DNA from: Nitrospira sp.
GTDB lineage: Bacteria; Nitrospirota; Nitrospiria; Nitrospirales; Nitrospiraceae
Direction of reading: 5' to 3'
NCBI GenBank assembly: GCA_005116795.1
Contig: SWDL01000303.1
Span: 1 to 8,914, forward strand
Length of the DNA stretch: 8,914 nt
The notes below the pieces were generated by a model. That model was not told the origin of the DNA, did no database searches, and was given only the letters and a program-made list of their open reading frames with translations. This document shows, piece by piece, positions 1 through 6,361 of this stretch; the first letter of the stretch is position 1, and the number at the start of each line of letters is the position of its first letter. A program made the position numbers and the translations under genes.

Positions 1-932
1 GGGTGGAGGAGGCGATCGCCCGCATGTACCCGAGCGACAAGATTCAAAGTCCGGTGCATCTCAGCATTGGGCAGGAAGCGGTGTCGGTGGGGGTCTGCCT
101 GGCCCTCGGTCTGACAGACCACCTGTATGGAACGTACCGTGGGCACGGCCTCTATATCGCAAAGGGCGGCGATCTGAAGAAGCTCTTTGCGGAGCTGTTC
201 GGGCGTGTGACCGGCTGCGCCAAGGGCCGTGGCGGTTCCATGCACCTGGTCGCGCCGGAGGTCGGACTCATGGGCTGTTCCGCCATCGTGGCAGGGACCA
301 TTCCCGTGGCGGTGGGCGATGCGCTGGCGTCGAAAGTTCAGGGGAGCAAGCGGTTGGTGGTGGTGGTGTTCGGGGACGGGGCGGTGGATCAAGGCGTGTT
401 CTTCGAGAGTGTGAACTTCGCCGCCCTGAAGCAGCTTCCCGTGATCTTCGTCTGCGAGAACAACGCCTACGCCATCCATTCGCGCGTCGCCGACCGGCAT
501 CGGCAGACGGAACTCTTTCGCTACGGCGAGAGCCTGGGGGTGCCCGGCGAGCGCTGCAACGGCAATGATGTGTTCGGCGTCCTCGGAACAATGGAACGGG
601 CCGTCGCCGACGTCCGGCGGGGCTGCGGGCCGCAGTTGGTGGAGTTCATGACGTACCGGTGGCAGGAGCACGTCGGCCCCAACACGGATCATGCGGAACC
701 CTATCGCGATCCGCGGGACATCGAACGGGCGAGACGCTTCGATCCGCTCAATTGCGCCGAAGGCCGGTTACGGGAGCGGCTGGCGCTGACGGATGACCGG
801 ATCGCGGAATGGGAAGCGGACATCCAACGCGACATTGACGAGGCCATCGCCTTTGCGGAGGCGAGCCCCTTCCCTGATCCGGCATCACTCTTCGAAGACT
901 TGTATGAGGAGGCCCCGTCATGCGGCTCGTGA
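1..932 (+). CDS. TPP-dependent dehydrogenase E1 component, alpha subunit (5' partial)
   Basis: Alpha subunit of a two-subunit E1 enzyme of the pyruvate/acetoin/branched-chain 2-oxoacid dehydrogenase type, which binds thiamine diphosphate and Mg2+ and decarboxylates a 2-oxoacid. The TPP motif is plain: GDG at about residues 124-126 (counting from the GTG at 3) and the closing ENN at 152-154. YRGHG at 45-49, GRGGSMH at 76-81 and GQEA at 23-26 are also typical E1-alpha blocks. The GTG at 3 is probably an internal Val: family members carry roughly 10-20 more residues before the equivalent of EEAIARMY, so the gene should begin upstream of the window. It overlaps the beta subunit by 13 nt, implying coupled translation. 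No lipoyl-bearing E2 or E3 is visible nearby, and the downstream sugar genes suggest a role outside central metabolism. The family call is firm; the substrate is unknown. Confidence 0.93.
   Translation, partial: VEEAIARMYPSDKIQSPVHLSIGQEAVSVGVCLALGLTDHLYGTYRGHGLYIAKGGDLKKLFAELFGRVTGCAKGRGGSMHLVAPEVGLMGCSAIVAGTIPVAVGDALASKVQGSKRLVVVVFGDGAVDQGVFFESVNFAALKQLPVIFVCENNAYAIHSRVADRHRQTELFRYGESLGVPGERCNGNDVFGVLGTMERAVADVRRGCGPQLVEFMTYRWQEHVGPNTDHAEPYRDPRDIERARRFDPLNCAEGRLRERLALTDDRIAEWEADIQRDIDEAIAFAEASPFPDPASLFEDLYEEAPSCGS
906..912 (+). promoter_or_regulatory. Shine-Dalgarno site for the E1 beta subunit
   Basis: GAGGAGG ends 7 nt before the ATG at 920 and lies inside the 3' end of the alpha-subunit gene. 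It fixes the beta start and supports translational coupling of the two subunits. Confidence 0.8.
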
Positions 933-1951
933 CCTATCGCGACGCGCTTCACGCGGCGCTGAGTCAGGCGATGGAAGAGGACCCGACCGTCTGCGTAATG
1001 GGGATCGGCGTCGACGATCACAAGGCGGTCTTCGGGAGCACCAAGGATCTGGTGAAGCGGTTCGGCCCGCATCGCGTGTTCGATACGCCGATTGCGGAAG
1101 GAGGGATGACCGGCGTCGCCGTCGGGGCGGCCCTCGGCGGCCTCAAGCCCGTGCATATCCATCTCCGGTGCGACTTTCTCTATCTGGCGCTCGATCAACT
1201 GCTCAACCTGGCCGCCAAGTGGCGATCGATGTTCGGCGGGCAGATGAGCGTGCCGCTGGTCGTCCGGGCGGTCATCGGGCGAAGTTGGGGGCAGGGGGCG
1301 CAGCATTCGCAAAGTCTCCAGTCCTTCATGATGCACGTGCCGGGCATCAAGGTCGCCATGCCGACCACCGCCTACGATGCACAGGGCCTGCTGCTGTCCG
1401 CGATCGCCGATCCCAATCCCGTCATTCTGTTGGAGCACCGGCTGCTCTACGAGCTCACAGGCGAAGTGCCCGACGACTGCCGGGCTATTCCATTCGGACA
1501 GTCTGTGGTTCGGCGGGAGGGTGACGACGTGACAATCGTCGCCAACTCCTACATGGCGGTGGAAGCCCTCCGCGCGGCGGATGTGCTGAGTGGATACGGA
1601 ATTCAGGCCGAGGTGGTCGATCCGGTCTCGCTCGTGCCTATGGACGAGGTCACGATCCTCAACTCGGTCCGAAAGACAGGCCGGCTGGTGGTGGTCGATA
1701 CCAGTTGGGTGACATGCGGAGTGAGCGCCGAGATCGCCGCCCTGGTAGCCGAGAAGGCCTTTGACTCATTGAAAGCACCGGTCAAACGCCTGGGCATGCA
1801 GCGGACCGTCTGTCCGGTGAGCAAGCCGCTGGAGCGGGCCTTTTATCCCCACGCAGGAACCATTGTCGCGGAAGTGCTGGATCTGCTGGGTGAGCGACAG
1901 CTCGGCGCCGAGGTCCCAGAAACGGTGACGTCATTCAAGGGACCGTTCTGA
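920..1951 (+). CDS. TPP-dependent dehydrogenase E1 component, beta subunit
   Basis: Beta subunit (343 aa) of the same E1 heterotetramer, supplying the pyrimidine-binding half of the TPP site and the C-terminal transketolase-like domain. Visible E1-beta landmarks are DTPIAEGGMTG at 55-65, whose Glu60 should contact the TPP aminopyrimidine; GQGAQHSQS at 124-132, with the conserved active-site His129; VPGIKVAMP at 140-148; and DPNPVILLEHRLLY at 164-177, a hallmark of pyruvate/acetoin-type beta subunits. The length is normal (about 325-350 aa). The ATG at 920 has an excellent Shine-Dalgarno. The reading frame is intact and all expected catalytic residues are present, so the pair should be catalytically competent. 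A 146-bp repeat-bearing gap follows, then sugar-modifying genes, consistent with a sugar-related acyl transfer rather than a classical dehydrogenase complex. That functional link is inference. Confidence 0.94.
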   Translation: MRLVTYRDALHAALSQAMEEDPTVCVMGIGVDDHKAVFGSTKDLVKRFGPHRVFDTPIAEGGMTGVAVGAALGGLKPVHIHLRCDFLYLALDQLLNLAAKWRSMFGGQMSVPLVVRAVIGRSWGQGAQHSQSLQSFMMHVPGIKVAMPTTAYDAQGLLLSAIADPNPVILLEHRLLYELTGEVPDDCRAIPFGQSVVRREGDDVTIVANSYMAVEALRAADVLSGYGIQAEVVDPVSLVPMDEVTILNSVRKTGRLVVVDTSWVTCGVSAEIAALVAEKAFDSLKAPVKRLGMQRTVCPVSKPLERAFYPHAGTIVAEVLDLLGERQLGAEVPETVTSFKGPF

Positions 1952-1966
1952 GTGTGAGAGAAGTTT

Positions 1967-2078
1967 GAGGTTGGAGGATAGAGGTTGGAGGCAAGGAAAC
2001 GGGGCTGTTGGAGGCCGAAGCAATCCAGTTTGAGGCCGGAAGCTCCTGCCTCTAACCTCCAACCATCTCGCCTCCAAC
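1967..2078. repeat. Intergenic degenerate direct and inverted repeats
   Basis: This fills most of the 1952-2097 gap between E1 beta and the PLP enzyme. GAGGTTGGAGG occurs twice, at 1967-1977 and 1981-1991. The segment at 1969-1984 is matched in inverted orientation at 2049-2064 (15 of 16 positions). GTTGGAGGC at 1984-1992 is matched inverted at 2070-2078. The element can therefore fold into alternative stem-loops. There is no T-run after any stem, so it does not look like a Rho-independent terminator. No convincing -35/-10 pair was seen. It may be a small non-coding repeat of the genome, as also suggested by the different but similarly organised element at 5188-5299. Confidence 0.7.
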
Positions 2079-2084
2079 TCTCTC

Positions 2085-2090
2085 AAGGAG
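2085..2090 (+). promoter_or_regulatory. Shine-Dalgarno site supporting a TTG start
   Basis: AAGGAG ends 7 nt before the TTG at 2098. The first in-frame ATG (2119) is 28 nt away, too far for this site, so TTG is the better start for the PLP enzyme. Confidence 0.75.
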
Positions 2091-2097
2091 CAACGAA

Positions 2098-3285
2098 TTG
2101 CCACACGCGAGTCATGAGATGATCCGCTATCCCTTAGCGCAAGACACGATCGATCGGGAGGATGTCCGGCGACTGATCCAGTGGCTGGAGACCAATCCCC
2201 GGATGACGCAAGGAGTGGTGACTCTGGAATTCGAAGCCCGCTGGAGCCGCTGGCTGGGTGTGGCCGAATCGGTATTCTGTAATTCAGGATCCTCGGCCAA
2301 TCTCCTCATGTACGCCGCCTTACTTGCCTCGGGCCGGTTGGCGAACAAGAAAGTGATCGTCCCGAGCGTCGGCTGGGTGACGTCGGTGGCTCCCGCGATC
2401 CAGTTGGGATTCGACCCCATCATGTGCGAAGCCGACCCTGATACCTTTGCCCTGGATTTGCCTCACTTGGAGTCGTTGCTGGCGCAGCATCGACCGAGCA
2501 CGGTCATGCTAGTTCAAGTGTTGGGCGTGCCGCATAAGATGGACGCGCTGCTGGCCCTGAAGGCGAGGTATGGATTCATTCTACTGGAGGATGCCTGCGC
2601 GGCCATCGGCGCGGCGACGGGAGACCGGAAAGTCGGCGCCTTCGGCGACATGGCGAGCTTCTCGTTCTATTTCGGGCATCAGATGTCCACGATCGAAGGC
2701 GGCATGGTCTCAACACCGGACCACGGCTTCGACCAGAACCTCCGGATGATGCGGAGTCATGGATGGAGCAAGGACCTCGATGCCGAGACGCATCGGGCCT
2801 TGGTGAAACAGTACGAGGTCGATGATTTTCACGCGCCGTTCGTGTTCTACGAGCCGGGCTACAATCTTCGCTCGACCGATCTGAATGCTTTCCTTGGACT
2901 GGCCCAACTGGAGAAGCTGGACTGGATCGTGGCCCGACGGTCGGCGAATCACCATATTTATGAGCGACTACTCGGAGATCGATTCCGGCTGCAGCGTTAC
3001 GAGTCCCGCGCGCTGGTGTGCAGCATTTCCTGTGGCGTGCTGGCGGACGACCAGGAGCACCGCCGCCGGATCGTCTCGGCTCTTGTCGCGAAGGGGATCG
3101 AGACGAGAATTTTCTCGGCCGGCAACCTGGGGTTGCACCCCTTCTGGATGAATCGATACGGGAAGGCGAGTTTTCCGGTCGCGGATCGCATCCACCACAC
3201 CGGATTCTTCCTGCCGAACCATCCCTCGATGAGTCAGGACGATGTCCGGCACATCGCCGAGGTAGTCCTGGAGGCGGGTCGATGA
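2098..3285 (+). CDS. DegT/DnrJ/EryC1-fold PLP enzyme, ColD/RfbH-like NDP-4-keto-6-deoxysugar 3-dehydratase
   Basis: A 395-aa fold-type I PLP enzyme of the DegT sugar-aminotransferase family. The phosphate-binding GSSAN is at 64-68 and the Asp that pairs with the PLP ring nitrogen is D165 in LLEDAC. At the Schiff-base position the usual Lys is replaced by His194, in SFYFGHQMSTIEGG (189-202). That His substitution marks the 3-dehydratases ColD (GDP-4-keto-6-deoxymannose) and RfbH/E1 (CDP-4-keto-6-deoxyglucose), which use PMP to remove the C3 hydroxyl instead of transferring an amine. Ser189, five residues before His194, has the ColD spacing, and YNLRSTDLNAFLG (255-267) is the usual substrate-side block. 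The cysteines (61, 110, 167, 308, 312) do not fit the [2Fe-2S] pattern of RfbH, so a ColD-type, cluster-free mechanism is favoured. The stop overlaps the next start in ATGA. The exact substrate is unknown. Confidence 0.85.
   Translation: MPHASHEMIRYPLAQDTIDREDVRRLIQWLETNPRMTQGVVTLEFEARWSRWLGVAESVFCNSGSSANLLMYAALLASGRLANKKVIVPSVGWVTSVAPAIQLGFDPIMCEADPDTFALDLPHLESLLAQHRPSTVMLVQVLGVPHKMDALLALKARYGFILLEDACAAIGAATGDRKVGAFGDMASFSFYFGHQMSTIEGGMVSTPDHGFDQNLRMMRSHGWSKDLDAETHRALVKQYEVDDFHAPFVFYEPGYNLRSTDLNAFLGLAQLEKLDWIVARRSANHHIYERLLGDRFRLQRYESRALVCSISCGVLADDQEHRRRIVSALVAKGIETRIFSAGNLGLHPFWMNRYGKASFPVADRIHHTGFFLPNHPSMSQDDVRHIAEVVLEAGR
3270..3274 (+). promoter_or_regulatory. Shine-Dalgarno site for the GDP-fucose-synthase-like gene
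   Basis: GGAGG lies 7 nt before the ATG at 3282, within the end of the upstream gene. It selects 3282 over the longer upstream-extended reading frame that opens at 3018. Confidence 0.75.
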
Positions 3286-4253
3286 AGGACCTCCTGGTCA
3301 CGGGGAGCAACGGCCTGTTGGGCCATGCGGTGCGGGCGCTGTGCCCCACGGCGACGTTCGTCACGCGGGAGGATGCCGACCTGACGAATCTGGAGCAGAC
3401 CAGGCGTCTCTTTGAGCACGTGCGGCCGAAGGCGGTATTGCATCTGGCTGCGGCGGTGGGTGGCGTGAAGCAAAACGCCGAGCGGGGGGCCGACCTGTTC
3501 GCCGTCAACGTGCAAATCAACACGAACGTGCTGGCGACGGCGCAAGCCGCCGGCGTCCAGCGGCTGATCGCCGTCCTGTCTAGTTGCGCGTTCCCGCTCC
3601 ATCCGGATCGGCCCTCGACGGAAGACGATCTCCATGCCGGGATGCCCTTCCACGGCAACCTGGGCTACGGATTTGCCAAGCGGATGCTGGATGTTCACGT
3701 CAGACTGTTGCGGGAAGAGTATGGCTGCAAGTTTTCAACGGTGGCGCCGGTGACCATGTACGGGCCGCACGATGCCTTCGACCCGGAGTCGGGGCATGTC
3801 GTCGGGGCCTTGATCCGAAAATGTCATGAGGCGAAGGCGGCGGGGACGCCCTTTGTCGTGTGGGGGACCGGGCAGGCGATCCGTCAGTTCGTGTATGCGC
3901 CGGATGTGGCGCAGTGGCTGCTGCGCCATCTGGAGAGCGACCAGGGGCCGGGCACGGTGATTGTGGCGCCGGACGACGGCGTGACGATCTTCGATCTGGC
4001 TCATCTGATCGCCCGCGTGATGGAGTATCCCGGCGAGCCGCGGTTCGATCACCGCAAGCCCGAAGGGACGTTGGTCAAGCGGATTCGCAGTCGGCGATCT
4101 GAGGCGCCAGGCGGCGGGTTCACGTGTACGCCTCTGGAGCAGGGGCTCCGGGAGACGGTGTCGTGGTTTCTGGAATGTGAGGCGCATCGCGCCGTCGATC
4201 GAATCGGACAAGCCGGATCGCGCAAGAGGGACACATGCTCGAGCAGCGCGTAA
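3282..4253 (+). CDS. fcl: GDP-L-fucose synthase-like NAD(P)-dependent epimerase/reductase
   Basis: A 323-aa extended short-chain dehydrogenase closely resembling GDP-L-fucose synthase (Fcl/WcaG, about 320 aa), which 3,5-epimerises and then 4-reduces GDP-4-keto-6-deoxymannose. The Rossmann motif TGSNGLLG is at 7-14. The catalytic Ser and Cys sit in LSSCAFP (Ser100/101, Cys102). The Tyr-Lys pair is Y129 and K133 in GYGFAKRM. The block TMYGPHDAFDPESGHV includes His172, matching the third acid/base residue of the fucose synthase. All key residues are present. The ATG overlaps the stop of the PLP enzyme by 4 nt, so co-translation is likely. After a 3-dehydratase, the product need not be fucose: related enzymes act on GDP-6-deoxy-4-keto-heptoses, and here it may mainly reduce C4. 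The basic C-terminal tail after about residue 300 overlaps the next gene and is probably disordered. Confidence 0.88.
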   Translation: MKDLLVTGSNGLLGHAVRALCPTATFVTREDADLTNLEQTRRLFEHVRPKAVLHLAAAVGGVKQNAERGADLFAVNVQINTNVLATAQAAGVQRLIAVLSSCAFPLHPDRPSTEDDLHAGMPFHGNLGYGFAKRMLDVHVRLLREEYGCKFSTVAPVTMYGPHDAFDPESGHVVGALIRKCHEAKAAGTPFVVWGTGQAIRQFVYAPDVAQWLLRHLESDQGPGTVIVAPDDGVTIFDLAHLIARVMEYPGEPRFDHRKPEGTLVKRIRSRRSEAPGGGFTCTPLEQGLRETVSWFLECEAHRAVDRIGQAGSRKRDTCSSSA

Positions 4254-5182
4254 CGGTGCTCATCACCGGAGGAGCCGGGTATATCGGGTCGGTCCTGACG
4301 AAGGCCCTCCTGGATCAGGATTGCCGAGTCACCGTGGTGGACAATTTTCTCTACGGGCAAACCAGTTTGCTCGATTGTTGCGCCTTTTCGACGTTCCGCG
4401 TGGTGCGGGGCGACTGCCGGGACGAGCGGACGATGGCGCCGTTGGTCCGGGAGGCCGATGTCATCATCCCGCTGGCGGCGATTGTCGGCGCGCCGGCATG
4501 CGAGCAGGACCGGATCGCCGCCGAGACAACGAACCGTGACGCCGTGGCGCTGTTGTGCCGCCTGAGCAGTTCCACGCAGCGCATCCTCTTTCCGATGACC
4601 AACAGCGGGTACGGCATCGGTGAGCAGGGGATCTTCTGCACCGAAGACAGCCCGCTCCGTCCGATTTCGCTTTACGGCCGGACCAAAGTCGAGGCGGAAC
4701 AGAGGCTGCTCGATCGCGGGAACACCATCACGTTTCGCCTCGCGACCGTCTTCGGTGTCTCACCTCGAATGCGCCTCGATCTCTTGGTCAACGATTTCGT
4801 CTATCGGGCGGTCCATGACCGGGCCGTCGTGGTGTTTGAGGGCCATTGCAAGCGGAACTACATCCACATCCGCGATGTCGTCAAAGCCTTTCTCCACGGG
4901 TTGAAGCATTTCGACGTGATGAAAGGACATCCCTATAACGTCGGGCTCGATGAGGCGAATCTGAACAAGATTGAACTCTGCCGCGCGATTCAACAGATTG
5001 TGCCGCAGTTCGTTTTTACGGAGGCCCCGATCGGGGAGGATCCGGACAAGCGCGACTATATCGTCTCGAACGCCAGGATCCTGGCGACGGGATATACGCC
5101 GGAATGGTCGATCGAACGCGGCATTCGAGAACTCGTGAAGGCGTATGACATCGTGGGTAAGAGCGTGCATGGGAACGTGTAA
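4235..5182 (+). CDS. NAD-dependent NDP-sugar epimerase/dehydratase family protein (extended SDR)
   Basis: A 315-aa extended SDR. The nucleotide-binding TGGAGYIG is at 11-18, D36 ends the second beta strand (NAD preference), GDCRD lies at 59-63, and the catalytic pair Y147/K151 is in SLYGRTKVEAE. The active-site strand reads MTNSGYG (121-127). NDP-sugar 4,6-dehydratases carry Asp-Glu after the Thr at this place, so this enzyme is more likely an epimerase or reductase than a dehydratase. YIHIRDVVKAF (209-219) and PYNVG (233-237) are typical of the family. The start overlaps the upstream gene by 19 nt and has AAGAGGG at 4224-4230 just before it, so it belongs to the same operon. It should act on an NDP-deoxysugar made by its neighbours; the precise step cannot be read from the sequence. 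Confidence 0.85.
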   Translation: MLEQRVTVLITGGAGYIGSVLTKALLDQDCRVTVVDNFLYGQTSLLDCCAFSTFRVVRGDCRDERTMAPLVREADVIIPLAAIVGAPACEQDRIAAETTNRDAVALLCRLSSSTQRILFPMTNSGYGIGEQGIFCTEDSPLRPISLYGRTKVEAEQRLLDRGNTITFRLATVFGVSPRMRLDLLVNDFVYRAVHDRAVVVFEGHCKRNYIHIRDVVKAFLHGLKHFDVMKGHPYNVGLDEANLNKIELCRAIQQIVPQFVFTEAPIGEDPDKRDYIVSNARILATGYTPEWSIERGIRELVKAYDIVGKSVHGNV

Positions 5183-5187
5183 AGAAA

Positions 5188-5299
5188 GTATCTCGTATCT
5201 CGTTGTTCGTAACTCGTCGTTCGTATCTCGTCCGACGAAGAGACAGTCCTCACGAGAGACGAATTCACGAGCGACGAGCGACGAGATACGAACGACGAG
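5188..5299. repeat. Intergenic inverted repeat with a perfect 20-bp arm pair
   Basis: This occupies most of the gap between the SDR gene and the kinase. The arm at 5213-5232 is the exact reverse complement of 5280-5299 (20 of 20). The short unit GTATCTCG occurs at 5188-5195, 5195-5202 and 5223-5230, and its complement at 5282-5289. The 47-nt loop holds further degenerate copies such as CACGAG and CGACGAG. No T-run follows, so an intrinsic terminator is unlikely. The right arm runs directly into the presumed ribosome-binding site of the kinase. The sequence has the look of a genome-wide degenerate repeat rather than a mobile element: there is no ORF and no obvious target-site duplication. Confidence 0.85.
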
Positions 5300-5300
5300 G
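5297..5300 (+). promoter_or_regulatory. Presumed ribosome-binding site before an ACG in place of the kinase start codon
   Basis: GAGG ends 8 nt before ACG at 5309-5311, the codon that occupies the position of the family's initiator Met (ACG followed by IISRTPFR). From the in-frame stop TAA at 5210-5212 to the ATG at 5336 this frame contains no ATG, GTG or TTG. The ribosome-binding site seems retained while the start codon appears changed from ATG to ACG. Confidence 0.5.
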
Positions 5301-5308
5301 TCTCTGAG

Positions 5309-6357
5309 ACGATCATCAGCCGAACACCGTTTAGGATGTCGTTTTTCGGAGGCGGGACGGACTATCCCGTCTGGTATCGCGAGCATGGCGGGATGGCGCT
5401 TGCCGCTGCGATCGACAAGTATTGCTACATCTCCTGCCGGTACCTCCCTCCGTTCTTCGACCATAAGAGCCGGATTCTGTACTCCAAGGTCGAGATGGTT
5501 TCCGACAATCGCGACATCGAGCATCCGTCAGTGCGTGCCTGTCTCGGCGAGATGAAAGTCACAGAGGGGATCGAGATTCACCATGACGGGGATCTGCCGG
5601 CCCGCACAGGTCTCGGGTCGAGTTCATCGTTTACGGTCGGCTTGCTGCATGCGTTGTATGCCCTCAAGGGCGTCATGCCGACCGCCATGCGCCTGTCTCA
5701 GCAGGCGATTCGCGTCGAGCAAGACATCTTGCGCGAGCATGTGGGCTGCCAGGATCAGGTGACGGCGGCCTTCGGCGGCCTCAATCGTCTGCAATTCTCT
5801 CAAAATGATGAGATCCGCGTCATGCCCTTGATTGTCAGCCAGGCGCGGGTGGGTTCACGGGATTCGTCCGGACCGCCTCCGAGATCGCGAAAGAGCAGAT
5901 CGAGCGGACGAAGACCAAGACCGCAGCACTCACGACCTTGGGTCAGATGGTGGACGAGGGGATCGCGATCCTGACGGGACCCGACAGTCTTGTTCGCTTC
6001 GGACGGCTGTTGCATGAGGCGTGGGAACTGAAGCGCAGCCTGAGCACACGGATTACCACTCCCACGATCGACGCGATGTACGCGGCGGCCTGCCGAGCCG
6101 GGGCTCTCGGCGGCAAGCTGCTCGGGGCGGGCGGCGGCGGATTCCTGCTGCTCTTCGCCAAGCCGGAGGACCATCGCCGGATTCGCGCGGCTTTGCCGGG
6201 GTGCCTGAACGTGCCGTTCCGATTCGACTACCAGGGGAGTCAAATCATGGTGTATCAGCCTGATGCACTACCGATGATCGAGGAGCCGGCGGCCGTCGCC
6301 ATGGATCATGACGATCTCGCGAGTTATGCCGCAGCCCTGAGCCAAGCTGGACGATAG
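5309..6357 (+). pseudogene. hddA: GHMP-family D-glycero-D-manno-heptose-7-phosphate kinase-like gene, frame broken and start codon lost
   Basis: The encoded protein matches the HddA type of sugar kinase, which phosphorylates C1 of heptose 7-phosphate on the way to GDP-heptose. In the first frame IISRTPFRMSFFGGGTDYP opens the gene, followed by DLPARTGLGSSSS (the ATP-binding GHMP motif, GLGSSS at 5609-5626) and QDQVTAAFGG. After SQAR (ending 5848) the frame is lost. The family sequence resumes in the next frame as FTGFVRTASEIAKEQI from 5854, then FGRLLHEAWELKRSL and KLLGAGGGGF (6115-6144) to the stop at 6355. Family members normally have about 11 residues between these points; only 5 nt remain, so roughly 28 nt appear deleted. 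The initiator position is ACG, not ATG. Everything else is well preserved, so decay is recent, or the sequence has errors. The downstream part from 5938 is not a separate gene. Confidence 0.8.
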
Positions 6358-6361
6358 GCCT

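Noticed and set aside
3..932. Treating GTG at 3 as the true start of the E1 alpha subunit
   Set aside because: Family members have additional residues before this point and no ribosome-binding site can be seen, so the gene is truncated by the window edge.
701..1438. 245-aa open frame on the minus strand across the E1 genes
   Set aside because: It lies fully antisense to two strongly recognised coding regions, has no recognisable motif, and is expected by chance in GC-rich coding DNA.
1952..2097. Rho-independent terminator or CRISPR array
   Set aside because: There is no T-run after a stem, and the repeats are short, unequal and partly inverted without regular spacers.
3018..3281. Upstream extension of the fucose-synthase-like frame to 3018
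   Set aside because: The extension is low-complexity, overlaps the PLP enzyme, and the Rossmann strand begins right after ATG 3282, which has GGAGG 7 nt before it.
2576..3658. 360-aa minus-strand open frame
   Set aside because: Arg/Pro/Ser-rich shadow of the PLP enzyme and fucose-synthase-like genes; no domain and no plausible start site.
5183..5308. Insertion-sequence remnant or attachment site
   Set aside because: The inverted arms are low-complexity, with no transposase fragment or visible target duplication between or around them.
5840..5860. Programmed ribosomal frameshift joining the two kinase halves
   Set aside because: No slippery heptamer is visible, and about 28 nt of expected coding sequence is absent, so slippage would not restore a normal protein.
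5938..6357. A separate 139-aa gene
   Set aside because: It is the C-terminal half of the GHMP kinase; family sequence in the same frame already begins at about 5854, before this TTG.
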